Counted from the first letter of the stretch, positions 1 through 8,149 are shown. The stretch is DNA of 31,117 nt from Bacillota bacterium (GCA_023388605.1 JAEWFX010000056.1:1-31117); one strand, 5' to 3'. A program made the numbers and translations. Notes: generated from the letters alone by a model not told the origin.

Positions 1-233
1 TCTTTAGCCTGAGCTTTGAGCACAGCGTAGATATGAGCTGGTTCAACAAATAAAGGAAAAGCGTCTGCTAGCTCACGAAACTTCTCGATTGTCGGTAATT
101 TGTGTCGGCGATATAGACGTAGATAGCGATTATAGATCGTCACTGCTTTTTCTACATCTTTAGGCGCAGCAAAAAGATAGACATCTCGCTCATCGAGAGG
201 ATTAAAATAATCTAATTCCTGTTGCCAATTCAC
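1..233 (-). CDS. Unrecognised protein, N-terminal 77 residues only (cut by window edge)
   Basis: The frame opens with GTG at 233 and is still open at base 1. A strong ribosome binding site, AGGAAGG, lies at 247-241, seven bases upstream. The GTG overlaps the folC stop in a GTGA junction, so translation is probably coupled to folC. The visible part begins MNWQQELDYF and is charged, rich in Arg, Lys, Tyr and Leu, with no signal peptide or membrane segment, so it looks cytosolic and helical. I do not recognise a family. It is the last visible gene of the pcrA-to-folC transcription unit. That the reading frame is real is well supported by the binding site and the overlap; the function is open. 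Confidence 0.7.
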   Translation of the reverse strand, partial: MNWQQELDYFNPLDERDVYLFAAPKDVEKAVTIYNRYLRLYRRHKLPTIEKFRELADAFPLFVEPAHIYAVLKAQAK

Positions 234-1606
234 GCTAATACCTTCCTATCTCTTAACTCTGACCGTACAACTCCGATCAAATATAGCGAGCCAGCTATAA
301 CCAAGGGTAAACCATTAGTCGCTGACAACTCAAGAGCCGCAGACAGTGCCTCACGATAATCAGACACTGAGCGGCAAATTATATCAGGAGCATAGGCTTG
401 TACTTGTTCGGCCAATCGATCACTGGACATAGCTCTGCTAATCACTGGTTCTGTAGTGATGACCTCAGTCACACGATAATCGGTATTACCTAAAATGATC
501 TGAAGCATCTCTTCGGTCTGTTTGTCTTTTAACATACCTACTAGGAGATTTAGCTTCCTCCCTGACAGGTGTTTTTCTAAGACTTGTCTGAGCACCCTAC
601 AGCCCTGGGGATTATGAGCACCATCTAACAGAATAATATCTCGTTGTCCGATCACTTCCATACGACCAGGCCAACAAGCCGATTTCAATCCTTCACTTAT
701 GGCTTCTTCGCTGACAAGATCACGGCATGCTTCGATCGCTAACGCCGCATGGACTAATTGAAAATCTCCGACCAAACGAAGCTCATAAAATTCCTTGGCA
801 TAGATAAAGCTTTGACCTCGCAAGCTCTGAGATACGATCTCGATATTCGCAGCGTCTATCCATTTAATTTGGGTATGCTCGGCCTCTGCTTTAGACATCA
901 ATGTATTTCTGATAATCTCACAATCTTTATCACTATGGCTACTGAGTTCAGGAGGATAAGCTATAACTGGCACACCTCGCTTGATGATACCAGCCTTTTC
1001 TGCAGCGATCTCAGCTATGGTAGAACCTAATTTTTCCATATGATCATAACCTAGTGCAGTTATCAAACTGACTTTGGGCTGGCAAACATTGGTCGAATCC
1101 AGACGGCCACCCATGCCGGTCTCCAAGACCAAAATATCACATCTCTGCTCAGCGAAGTAAAGGAAGGCAATTGCTGTCAAAACTTCAAATTCCGTCGGTA
1201 GCTCCTCACCTGTTCGCTGAATTTCGCGTACTTTATCCAAAACTTGAGAGAGCAGGTCCGCAAAATCGCTTTCACTGATCTCGATGCTACGATCTCCTTT
1301 AGCGAGAGCGAGAAGATCTTTTTTGCCATCTAGTATACGGATACGTTCAGTAAAGTTCTCCAAATAAGGCGAAGTAAACCAACCTGTTTTGAGATCGCTA
1401 GCTGCTGCTATGTGAGCGATCATGCTGGAAGTAGATCCTTTGCCATTGGTGCCAGCTATATGGATAACAGGAACTTTATGCTGCGGATCACCTAGTAGTT
1501 TTAATAGTTTTTCAATGCGTTCTAAGCCTGGCTTTACACCGAAACTACGCAATAATTTACATAATTCTTGGTCATCCCCACGACCAGCAAACAGTGAATC
1601 TTTCAT
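230..1606 (-). CDS. folC: Bifunctional dihydrofolate synthase / folylpolyglutamate synthase
   Basis: FolC adds L-glutamate to dihydropteroate and then to folates, using ATP, in the cytosol. The Mur-ligase-type P-loop GTNGKGS is near residues 52-58. It is followed by TSPYLENFTERI (about 78-89), ETGMGGRLDSTN (about 162-173), a EKAGI motif near 203 and the C-terminal domain motif DGAHNP near 328. At 458 residues it is a usual family length. I start it at ATG 1606, because AAAGG lies five bases upstream; the GTG at 1612 has no binding site. It begins two bases after the stop of the GtrA-family gene and ends overlapping the next gene by four bases, so it sits inside a tight operon. Which of the two activities dominates cannot be read from sequence. 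Confidence 0.95.
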   Translation of the reverse strand: MKDSLFAGRGDDQELCKLLRSFGVKPGLERIEKLLKLLGDPQHKVPVIHIAGTNGKGSTSSMIAHIAAASDLKTGWFTSPYLENFTERIRILDGKKDLLALAKGDRSIEISESDFADLLSQVLDKVREIQRTGEELPTEFEVLTAIAFLYFAEQRCDILVLETGMGGRLDSTNVCQPKVSLITALGYDHMEKLGSTIAEIAAEKAGIIKRGVPVIAYPPELSSHSDKDCEIIRNTLMSKAEAEHTQIKWIDAANIEIVSQSLRGQSFIYAKEFYELRLVGDFQLVHAALAIEACRDLVSEEAISEGLKSACWPGRMEVIGQRDIILLDGAHNPQGCRVLRQVLEKHLSGRKLNLLVGMLKDKQTEEMLQIILGNTDYRVTEVITTEPVISRAMSSDRLAEQVQAYAPDIICRSVSDYREALSAALELSATNGLPLVIAGSLYLIGVVRSELRDRKVLA

Positions 1607-1608
1607 GC

Positions 1609-2031
1609 TCACCTTTTAAATACAAATAATTTACTGACAATATAATTGCCGATCACAACAAAAAACTGCACTAATACTTTCGACCAATACAATTCGAAAC
1701 CAAAGATGGAAGACGAGGGATTAAATTTACAAATATCCAACAATAAATACATGCCACCTTGTTCAAAAATCAAAGAGATCATACCGCGACTGACAAAGAA
1801 TTTTATGATCTCTGGTATCCATGCTTGCTCAGAATGAAAAACAAAGCGACGATTGACGACATACGCGAATATAATCGAGGCGATGATGGCGATGCCATTA
1901 AAAATAAACCAATTCTCTAGTCCATAGCTATGTACTAATACATGATAGACGATGAAATTGACCAATGTGGTCAAGACTCCGACGATCAGATAGCTGATTA
2001 TTTCGCACCAATTTAATTCTCTGAACTTCAT
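1609..2031 (-). CDS. GtrA-family four-helix membrane protein
   Basis: A 140-residue protein with four predicted membrane helices at roughly residues 9-31, 40-58, 78-97 and 112-132. The N-terminal motif with G-x-x-T-T-L-V-N-F and the NRRFVFHS segment after helix 2 are typical of the GtrA family (PF04138). Members are linked to moving lipid-linked sugars across the membrane for wall teichoic acid, glycan or O-antigen decoration. No glycosyltransferase partner is adjacent; the upstream gene is a wall hydrolase, which fits an envelope role only loosely. There is no ribosome binding site before the ATG at 2031. A candidate promoter ends only nine bases before it, so the message might be almost leaderless. 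The family is well supported; the substrate is unknown. Confidence 0.85.
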   Translation of the reverse strand: MKFRELNWCEIISYLIVGVLTTLVNFIVYHVLVHSYGLENWFIFNGIAIIASIIFAYVVNRRFVFHSEQAWIPEIIKFFVSRGMISLIFEQGGMYLLLDICKFNPSSSIFGFELYWSKVLVQFFVVIGNYIVSKLFVFKR

Positions 2032-2040
2032 AACGAGGTT

Positions 2041-2069
2041 ATTCTAAGTGTTGTCGACGAGCTGAGCAA
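2041..2069 (-). promoter_or_regulatory. Candidate promoter of the GtrA-family gene, possibly giving a near-leaderless mRNA
   Basis: On the minus strand, TTGCTC (2069-2064) and TAGAAT (2046-2041) are separated by 17 bases. The -10 matches the consensus at five of six positions and the -35 at three of six. Only nine bases lie between the -10 and the ATG, and no Shine-Dalgarno sequence is present there. The promoter is inferred and weak on the -35 side; the gene could equally be read from the upstream operon. Confidence 0.35.
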
Positions 2070-2089
2070 ATATCTGTCTTCCAATTTCT

Positions 2090-3421
2090 CTATCTGAATA
2101 CAGGTATGATGAATTCCTTCGGAGCATACAAGAGCCCGTGATCTCGATAGCCGATGTACATATTAGCTGCCTCACTGTCAGGAGCTACGACATTGGTCAT
2201 GTAGTTGTGTCTGAGAGGCAGACCACCGTTGAGATTGAACTTTTCATAATATATGGTGTTTTGACCAGCATTGATATAATCACGACTGATGAATTTTGCA
2301 CCGCCCACAATCGCTTTTTCTGGATTATCCCAAGGTAGGCTCAAGGCTTCATTTTGGGCGGCATCTTTATAACCATTCTTAGCGAATTCCACACCGCTAC
2401 GAGCTGGATCATCACCACCATAGGCTCCGACATTGAGGAAATTATAGTATCCTTCTAGACCTGACAGATTCCCTTCCGCCTGCGGAGCACCATTTACCGA
2501 CAATTCCTGTGTGATACGTGAGATCAGGTGATGCGGACTGAGATTGGCTGCAGCCGTAGCTTCTTCGATAATCTCTGCGTAATTCTTATCTAAATATTGT
2601 ATTTGTCCATGGTGATCTAAATATGAGACTGCCTCACTGCCACTCATAAAGGTGCCAGCCAACAATTTATCGATCAGCTGACGTGTATGAATGACCGGAT
2701 TGTAACTGAGGCTTTCAAATTTGAATATACGGACAGCATCTAGTGATGCCAACGGATTTAAGGCATCGTAAACAGCATTCTGCGAAGCTGCTACCCAGCC
2801 TGGTTCGTACTCAGCGAAATAATCTCCTTTACTGTCATAGTGTTCAGGATGCAGACTCTTATACATGGCTGGGTAGATCAACGGCGCCAGATTCGCTGGC
2901 GAAGAGATGCGATATTGATCTTTTACCGCATCTAAGAGGCTGAAATCAAAATGGGCTGCGGTAAATCTCCAGAGTGGAAATTGACGGTGCAAATCTAATA
3001 AACCGGGAAAATATGCGCGAGGTATCTGCTGATCATACAATGATTGGATAAATTTCATATCTTCAGAAGTATATAGACGCTCCATCTCAGGCAACATGAT
3101 TCTGATGTAGGGAGCTGCCACATAGCCTGCAAAATGTTGATGTCTCACACGATACCAGCGTGTATCACCATCTACCTTCTCACCTTCTACTACGCCTTCG
3201 ATATAAACTTTGCTGCCGCCATCTAGAATCTTAAGTCTCTCACTGTCACTGCTCGGAGTATCCCGCAGATTCAGCAACTCAGTATCGATTATCTCGCCCC
3301 AATATCCTCCAGTCAGCTCTTCTGGACGCAGATAAGCAGCTCTCGATCTGATTGTCCATACACCTAAAGCAAGAGTTATCAATAATAGGACGAGGATGAT
3401 GAAAGTTTTAAACCTTTTGAT
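2090..3421 (-). CDS. Membrane-anchored SH3-domain N-acetylglucosaminidase-like wall hydrolase
   Basis: With the start proposed here the protein has 443 residues: a basic N-terminus and hydrophobic anchor (about 1-22), a bacterial SH3-type domain (about 39-108) and a C-terminal domain resembling LytD-type endo-beta-N-acetylglucosaminidases (COG4193, GH73-like). The likely catalytic acid is the Glu in RITQELS (about residue 306), followed by GYYNFLNVGAYG, typical of this family. It would cut peptidoglycan glycan strands outside the membrane. The start is odd. The first in-frame ATG, GTG or TTG is a TTG at 3382, which has no binding site and lies inside the hydrophobic segment. A strong site, AAAGGAG (3434-3428), is instead followed by in-frame ATC codons at 3424 and 3421, so I place the start at 3421. 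The upstream limit is a TAG at 3466-3464. It overlaps the end of the YfbR gene. Confidence 0.75.
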   Translation of the reverse strand: MKRFKTFIILVLLLITLALGVWTIRSRAAYLRPEELTGGYWGEIIDTELLNLRDTPSSDSERLKILDGGSKVYIEGVVEGEKVDGDTRWYRVRHQHFAGYVAAPYIRIMLPEMERLYTSEDMKFIQSLYDQQIPRAYFPGLLDLHRQFPLWRFTAAHFDFSLLDAVKDQYRISSPANLAPLIYPAMYKSLHPEHYDSKGDYFAEYEPGWVAASQNAVYDALNPLASLDAVRIFKFESLSYNPVIHTRQLIDKLLAGTFMSGSEAVSYLDHHGQIQYLDKNYAEIIEEATAAANLSPHHLISRITQELSVNGAPQAEGNLSGLEGYYNFLNVGAYGGDDPARSGVEFAKNGYKDAAQNEALSLPWDNPEKAIVGGAKFISRDYINAGQNTIYYEKFNLNGGLPLRHNYMTNVVAPDSEAANMYIGYRDHGLLYAPKEFIIPVFR

Positions 3422-4049
3422 GATTCTCTCCTTTGTTGTCTTCGGTGAAATGACTGAGTCGATCTAATGTCTGACCATATGCCGGCAGCGCATGACGGCA
3501 AAAATAATCGACCTCCGGCAAATTTAGAGACGCTAATTTAGCTTCTATCTGTTTGCTGGCATCGATGAAATCGTGATTACCTGCCTGTATTTCTTCCTGA
3601 CACTTAATATAGGCAGACAAGATGTCTGCAGCTTTGACAATTTCCTTGATCGCAGGCAAGGATCGATAATCTGGTTGCAGATAAGTTCGATATTCACTCT
3701 GCAGATCTTCGGGCAAGAAACTCAACATGCACTCTGCTGCTTGTTCTTCTATCTCACCGTAGTCAGCTCGCAGACGATTATTGTAATACTTGACAGGAGT
3801 CGGTAGATCTCCTGTTATGATCTCTGTAACATCATGATAGAGGGCATAGAGAACTACTTCAGCTGGATCTGGTGTATCAGCTTCGGCGAAACGCTGACGA
3901 CGGATAATGGCTAGCGCATGGGCGAGAATAGCTACATCTAGAGTGTGTTCCTGTAAATTTTCGGTTTGAGCATTGCGCATCAATCCCCATCTATTGATAT
4001 AACGCATGCGGTGTAATAGAGCAAAAAAAGATATATTCTCAGCGGTCAT
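3408..4049 (-). CDS. yfbR: YfbR-type HD-domain 5'-deoxynucleotidase
   Basis: YfbR removes the 5' phosphate from deoxyribonucleoside monophosphates and depends on a divalent metal. The sequence follows E. coli YfbR closely. INRWGLMRN lies near residue 18, the metal ligands are His35 in the ENLQEHTL segment, His72 and Asp73 in YALYHDVTE, and Asp142 in KAADILSAY, and TGDLPTPVKYYN lies near 79-90. At 213 residues it is slightly longer than the roughly 200 of the family. ATG 4049 is chosen over GTG 4055 because AGAGG is five bases upstream of the ATG and abuts the GTG. It follows the dGTPase-like gene by eight bases. The two together could take dNTP to dNMP-level products and deoxynucleosides, which suggests shared dNTP-pool control. 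Confidence 0.92.
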   Translation of the reverse strand: MTAENISFFALLHRMRYINRWGLMRNAQTENLQEHTLDVAILAHALAIIRRQRFAEADTPDPAEVVLYALYHDVTEIITGDLPTPVKYYNNRLRADYGEIEEQAAECMLSFLPEDLQSEYRTYLQPDYRSLPAIKEIVKAADILSAYIKCQEEIQAGNHDFIDASKQIEAKLASLNLPEVDYFCRHALPAYGQTLDRLSHFTEDNKGENHQKV

Positions 4050-4057
4050 GTTCACCT

Positions 4058-5188
4058 CTATAGTTGGTATAGTTCTGTGAAAACACGGTCAGCGTAATGA
4101 TCCGTCATACCAGCGATGTAATCAGTGACTTTACGCATATTACCTGCCTGTGGCTCTGGATGCTGTTCCAAAAAATGTTTAAAATCACGCAGCACGTCTG
4201 TCTGTGAATAGGCTAGCTTCTCAGGATCATCGGCATAAGCCAAGAGACCGTGGAACAAGGAGTTGATGATCTTGCGGCTGATACTCTCATAAGTACTGAT
4301 TTTTTCTGCTCTATAGATATGCGTCACATTAGCCTGCAAGAGTTCTTCCAGTGCTTCTCCCACCTCTACTGACATATTGATGGCGTCTTCATCTAAACTG
4401 TGATTGATAATATCGCAGACTAAAGTATTGATGATCTCACCGTTTGACTCACCGAGCACTGCTCGCACCTGCTTAGGGATATCAGCAAAATCCATCAATT
4501 GGGCACGGGCTGCATCTTCGATATCTCTACCTACATAGGCGATTTTGTCAGCCATACGTACTACGCATCCTTCCAGTGTTGCTGGAGCGTGATGGGTGGA
4601 TCCCGAGGTTTGCACCTGAGCTTCTGTCTTATCCCGGTCCGGACAGAGATGATATTCTCCATAACGCTCACCACAATGCGAGACTATGCCATCACGTACT
4701 TCAAAAGTGAGATTGAGCCCGTGTTCGCCGTGATGACTGGCGAGTAAATCTACTACTCGCAAACTATGGGCCTCGTGATGAAAATCAAAATCAGCGCCCT
4801 GCTTTTTCAGACAATCACATAATTCATATTCACCGCTGTGACCGAAGGGAGCATGACCGATATCGTGACCGAGGGCTATGGCTTCTATGAGGTCACTGTT
4901 CAGACCCAAGGCTTTACCGATAGTGCTGGCGATATAGTTAACATATAGAACATGTTCCATACGCGTACAGACATGGTCGTTGCGGGGATTGAAAAATACC
5001 TGAGTTTTTTGACGCATACGACGAAAATCACGGCTATAAATAATTCGTCCGATATCACGTTCATAGTCGGTGCGTACAGTACAAGCTTTTTGCGGCGTCA
5101 GACGTCCACGAGTATCGGTAACTCTCTGTGCATATTCGCTGAGTTGACGCAATTCAAATTGTTCTTTGAGTTCACGTGGTTGTCGCAT
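4058..5188 (-). CDS. dgt: dGTP triphosphohydrolase-like HD protein
   Basis: Members of this family cleave dNTPs to deoxynucleoside and triphosphate. The HD metal site is complete: His79 in RMEHVLYV, His108-Asp109 in GHDIGHAPFGH, and Asp214 in RMADKIAYVGRDIEDA. The N-terminal segment RDIGRIIYSRDFRRM, near 45-58, is also typical. At 376 residues it fits the shorter type-2 dGTPase-like subfamily better than E. coli Dgt, so specificity for dGTP is not assured. The start at ATG 5188 has GTGGAG upstream, inside the end of pcrA, and the stop of pcrA lies only three bases before it. It is therefore in an operon with the repair helicase pcrA and the dNMP phosphatase yfbR, which ties it to DNA synthesis and repair. 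Confidence 0.92.
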   Translation of the reverse strand: MRQPRELKEQFELRQLSEYAQRVTDTRGRLTPQKACTVRTDYERDIGRIIYSRDFRRMRQKTQVFFNPRNDHVCTRMEHVLYVNYIASTIGKALGLNSDLIEAIALGHDIGHAPFGHSGEYELCDCLKKQGADFDFHHEAHSLRVVDLLASHHGEHGLNLTFEVRDGIVSHCGERYGEYHLCPDRDKTEAQVQTSGSTHHAPATLEGCVVRMADKIAYVGRDIEDAARAQLMDFADIPKQVRAVLGESNGEIINTLVCDIINHSLDEDAINMSVEVGEALEELLQANVTHIYRAEKISTYESISRKIINSLFHGLLAYADDPEKLAYSQTDVLRDFKHFLEQHPEPQAGNMRKVTDYIAGMTDHYADRVFTELYQL

Positions 5189-5191
5189 ATA

Positions 5192-7516
5192 TCACTCCAC
5201 TATTTCTAAGGGTGTTGTCTTCAACATCAGACGCTTAGTTTTTCCTGCAAAATCCAGGGTCAAAATTGCATCTAGATCTCCTGGCAGAGCGTCGATTTTT
5301 TTGAGTTCACCGATACCAAAACGCTGGTGTCGTAGTTGCATACCTACAGCTATATCATCTAAACCTAGATCGTTAGTCGCAACTTTGTTGACCTGCTTGA
5401 TATTAGATGCCATGTCATAGAGATTGATACGTGAACCCTTGTGTTCTGTATCTGTATGTACCTTGCGTTTGCGTTGATCGCTGACTTTTTCCATACATAA
5501 TTCAGGGATCATATCGATAAACTCTGAGACATCGCAGTACATTGTCCTACCATAGAGCAGTCTCGAAGCCGCTGACAGTAGATAGAGCTGTCGTTTAGCA
5601 CGCGTGATCGCCACATAGGCTAGACGTATCTCTTCATTGTCTACTTGTTTGCCAAAAGTAGAGAGACTGGAAGGGAAAATATCTTTATTCATACCAGCGA
5701 CAAATACAGTATCGAACTCCAGGCCTTTGGCGCTGTGGATGGACATCAATTTAACCGTGGCTTCTTCATCTTGACTGTCCATGCTGACAGATAAGACCGC
5801 ACGTTCTAAGAAGCTACTGAGCACACTTCTGAGCTTGAGCTCTACCAAACCTTCCTCATCGTTGGCGAGTCCGAAATCATGCTCTAATTCTTGATTGGCA
5901 CGGATAATTTGCTGTTCAGCCTGCATTTGTTGTTCGAATTCGACAGCATCTGATACTAACTCGTTGAGGTTGGCAATGCGCGATCTAGCTTCTTCAGCTT
6001 CTGTCTTATTCTGCTGTTTCTGACGTTGTTCTGTTAGAAGTCCTGATTCTTCCTCGACCAGCTCTACGAAATCGCTCAACGAGTATTCACTTGAGTCTAG
6101 GTACTTACGCCAACCATCGATCAAACTGGCAAATTTTTGTAATATATTCGCCTTAGTCGAGATCTCCGGATATTGATCAGCACGTCTGCAAACTTCGATC
6201 TGTGAGATGTTTTCGATGGCTGCTAAGGTGGCGATACGATTCAAGGTAGTCGAACCTATATTGCGTTTTGGCACATTGATAATGCGGTCAAAGGCATGAT
6301 TATCCTCATCGCTGACCACCAAACGCAGATAGGCTAAGGTATCCTTGATCTCACGGCGTTCATAGAAACGTAAACCACCATAAATACGATAGGGTATCCC
6401 TTCTTCTCGCAGCCCTTGCTCGATACTACGTGACAAGGCGTTCACACGGTAGAGCACGGCAAAATCATCGAAATTGAGCCCATCTGTTTGTTGCAGACGA
6501 CGGATCTGTCTGACGATATAACGAGCTTCATCGTACTGATTTTCTGCATGATAAAACTTTATTTTTTCGCCCTGTTCATTGCTTGTCCAAAGCTCTTTAG
6601 CAGTGCGCTCTTTATTGTGTTTGATCACAGCATTTGCCGCCGCCAAAATACAGCCCGACGAACGATAATTTTGTTCTAGTTTCACGACTTTGGCCTGTCG
6701 ATAATCCTGCTCAAAATTGAGGATATTGGCGATATTGGCACCTCGGAAAGAATAGATAGATTGATCGTCATCGCCTACTACACAGATATTGTTCTGTGGC
6801 GCCGATAACAATTTCACCAAAAGATACTGTACATGATTGGTATCTTGGTACTCGTCCACCAAGACATATTCAAATCGCTGTTGAAAAGCATTGAGCACAT
6901 CGGGATTATCACGCAACAACTGGACCGCATAGCAGAGTATGTCATCGAAATCCATGACATTTAGCTCTTTGAGCTTCTCCTGATACATGGCGTACACTTC
7001 ACAGATCTGACGTTCGCGAGGATTTTTAGCAGCCTGTTTGATGGCGTCGTCAGGATTGAGCATACGCGATTTGTATTTACTGAAAAAATTGAGCAATTGT
7101 GATATATCAGCCTCATGATCGAGGAATATACCTCGCTCTTTGATCATGTTTTTGAGGATACTTTTCTGGTCGCTGGTGTCGATGACATTGAAATTTGTAG
7201 TAAAACCCAGTCGCTCTGCGTGCGGACGCAAAATACGCAGCATCATGGAGTGGAATGTTCCGACCCACATCGAACGCACGGTATCACCGACCAGGGCAGC
7301 GATACGCTCCTTCATTTCGTTGGCAGCTTTATTGGTAAAAGTTATAGCCAGTATCTGAGATGGATTGACGTGCTCGTGATAGATTAAATGGGCGATTCGT
7401 TGTGTGATGACACGAGTCTTACCTGAACCAGCTCCTGCCAAAACCAAGAGAGGACCTTGTTTATGTAAAACAGCTTCACGCTGTACTTCATTCAATCCAG
7501 AAAAAATTTGCTGCAT
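5192..7516 (-). CDS. pcrA: UvrD/PcrA-type superfamily 1 DNA helicase
   Basis: A 3'-5' DNA helicase used in repair, removal of recombinase filaments and plasmid replication. Motifs in order: Q-motif region LNEVQREAV (8-16), Walker A GAGSGKT (28-34), TFTNKAANEM (59-68), Walker B VDEYQD (220-225), VVGDDDQSIYSFRGA (246-260), EQNYRSS (281-287), then MSIHSAKGLEFDTVF and RLAYVAITRAKRQLYL in the C-terminal half. The C-terminal tail ends in a Tudor-like segment with GMQLRHQRFGIGEL, as in PcrA. The 774-residue length fits PcrA. I start at ATG 7516 (AGGA four bases upstream) rather than at the frame's earlier start at 7564, because the longer version would translate the hpf terminator. It appears to be read from its own promoter at 7604-7575. 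Confidence 0.96.
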   Translation of the reverse strand: MQQIFSGLNEVQREAVLHKQGPLLVLAGAGSGKTRVITQRIAHLIYHEHVNPSQILAITFTNKAANEMKERIAALVGDTVRSMWVGTFHSMMLRILRPHAERLGFTTNFNVIDTSDQKSILKNMIKERGIFLDHEADISQLLNFFSKYKSRMLNPDDAIKQAAKNPRERQICEVYAMYQEKLKELNVMDFDDILCYAVQLLRDNPDVLNAFQQRFEYVLVDEYQDTNHVQYLLVKLLSAPQNNICVVGDDDQSIYSFRGANIANILNFEQDYRQAKVVKLEQNYRSSGCILAAANAVIKHNKERTAKELWTSNEQGEKIKFYHAENQYDEARYIVRQIRRLQQTDGLNFDDFAVLYRVNALSRSIEQGLREEGIPYRIYGGLRFYERREIKDTLAYLRLVVSDEDNHAFDRIINVPKRNIGSTTLNRIATLAAIENISQIEVCRRADQYPEISTKANILQKFASLIDGWRKYLDSSEYSLSDFVELVEEESGLLTEQRQKQQNKTEAEEARSRIANLNELVSDAVEFEQQMQAEQQIIRANQELEHDFGLANDEEGLVELKLRSVLSSFLERAVLSVSMDSQDEEATVKLMSIHSAKGLEFDTVFVAGMNKDIFPSSLSTFGKQVDNEEIRLAYVAITRAKRQLYLLSAASRLLYGRTMYCDVSEFIDMIPELCMEKVSDQRKRKVHTDTEHKGSRINLYDMASNIKQVNKVATNDLGLDDIAVGMQLRHQRFGIGELKKIDALPGDLDAILTLDFAGKTKRLMLKTTPLEIVE

Positions 7517-7532
7517 ACTATCCTGTCTAAAA

Positions 7533-7559
7533 CAAAGCGTCAGACAAGCTGACGCTTTG
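7533..7559 (-). terminator. Rho-independent terminator of hpf, located in the pcrA leader
   Basis: A perfect 11-base-pair stem (7533-7543 with 7549-7559) and a five-base loop are followed on the minus strand by TTTTAG. It lies 25 bases after the hpf stop and only 16 bases before the pcrA ATG, so it must be the first structure in any pcrA mRNA that starts at the promoter at 7604-7575. Confidence 0.8.
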
Positions 7560-7574
7560 AACAATTTACTTGAA

Positions 7575-7604
7575 AATATAGATTTAATACTTAGGCTCTA
7601 TCAA
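7575..7604 (-). promoter_or_regulatory. Sigma-A-like promoter of the pcrA operon, inside the 3' end of hpf
   Basis: On the minus strand, TTGATA (7604-7599) and TATATT (7580-7575) are 18 bases apart; each matches consensus at five of six positions. The -35 is made of the last codons of hpf. Transcription would begin near 7568, just upstream of the hpf terminator hairpin. This is inferred from sequence. Confidence 0.55.
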
Positions 7605-8117
7605 ACCGTAGTCTTCATCTTTTCTACGATAAATCAAAGCAACTTTGCCTGTTTCGGCATTGAGGAAGAGCAAGAAATCGTGTCCTAACATCTCCATCTG
7701 TAAAGTGGCCTCATCTTCACTCATCGGCACGATGGTAAAGGACTTGCGGCGTGTGATCTGACCGATTTTCTCCTCTTGTTCAGGACTGGCTATCTCTTCT
7801 AGATAATTGTCGAAATGCTCAGTCTGACGGCGTTGTTTTTTGATCTTACTCTTGTGTTTGCGGATCTGACGCTCCATCACATCTACGGCTTGTTGCAGTG
7901 CCTGTTTGACATCTTGAGCTACACCCTCAGCACGATAGATATGTTTGTCAATCTTGAGAGTGAACTCAGCTTTGATATCCTCTTTGAGCGGTTGCAACTT
8001 GACGCTGGCATTGGTCTCATCATCGAAGAAGCGGTGGAACTTCGCTAATTTTTCTTCGACTTCTTCACGCAGACGATCATGGACTTTCATGTCTCTACCA
8101 CTAATGTTAATAATCAT
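7584..8117 (-). CDS. hpf: Long-form ribosome hibernation promoting factor
   Basis: Long HPF binds the small ribosomal subunit and joins 70S ribosomes into inactive 100S dimers under starvation. The N-terminal RaiA/HPF domain spans about 1-100 (starting MIINISGRDM). A basic linker rich in Lys and Arg follows at about 88-100, and the C-terminal dimerisation domain at about 122-177 has KSFTIVPMSEDEA, FLLFLNAETGKVALIYRRKD and DYGLIEP. The length of 177 fits the long form. ATG 8117 has GAGG eight bases upstream. It is monocistronic by the look of it: its own promoter lies at 8197-8170 and a terminator follows the stop. Confidence 0.95.
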   Translation of the reverse strand: MIINISGRDMKVHDRLREEVEEKLAKFHRFFDDETNASVKLQPLKEDIKAEFTLKIDKHIYRAEGVAQDVKQALQQAVDVMERQIRKHKSKIKKQRRQTEHFDNYLEEIASPEQEEKIGQITRRKSFTIVPMSEDEATLQMEMLGHDFLLFLNAETGKVALIYRRKDEDYGLIEPKY

Positions 8118-8149
8118 GTGGAGATCCTCGCTTTCCTATATTTAGTAGC

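Noticed and set aside
4058..5188. dGTPase-like gene as an anti-phage dNTP-depletion system
   Set aside because: It sits in a core operon with pcrA, yfbR and folC, with no toxin, sensor or mobile-element gene; housekeeping pool control is the simpler reading.
7517..7564. Longer pcrA start at 7564
   Set aside because: It would translate through the hpf terminator hairpin and adds residues unlike any PcrA; ATG 7516 has a binding site.
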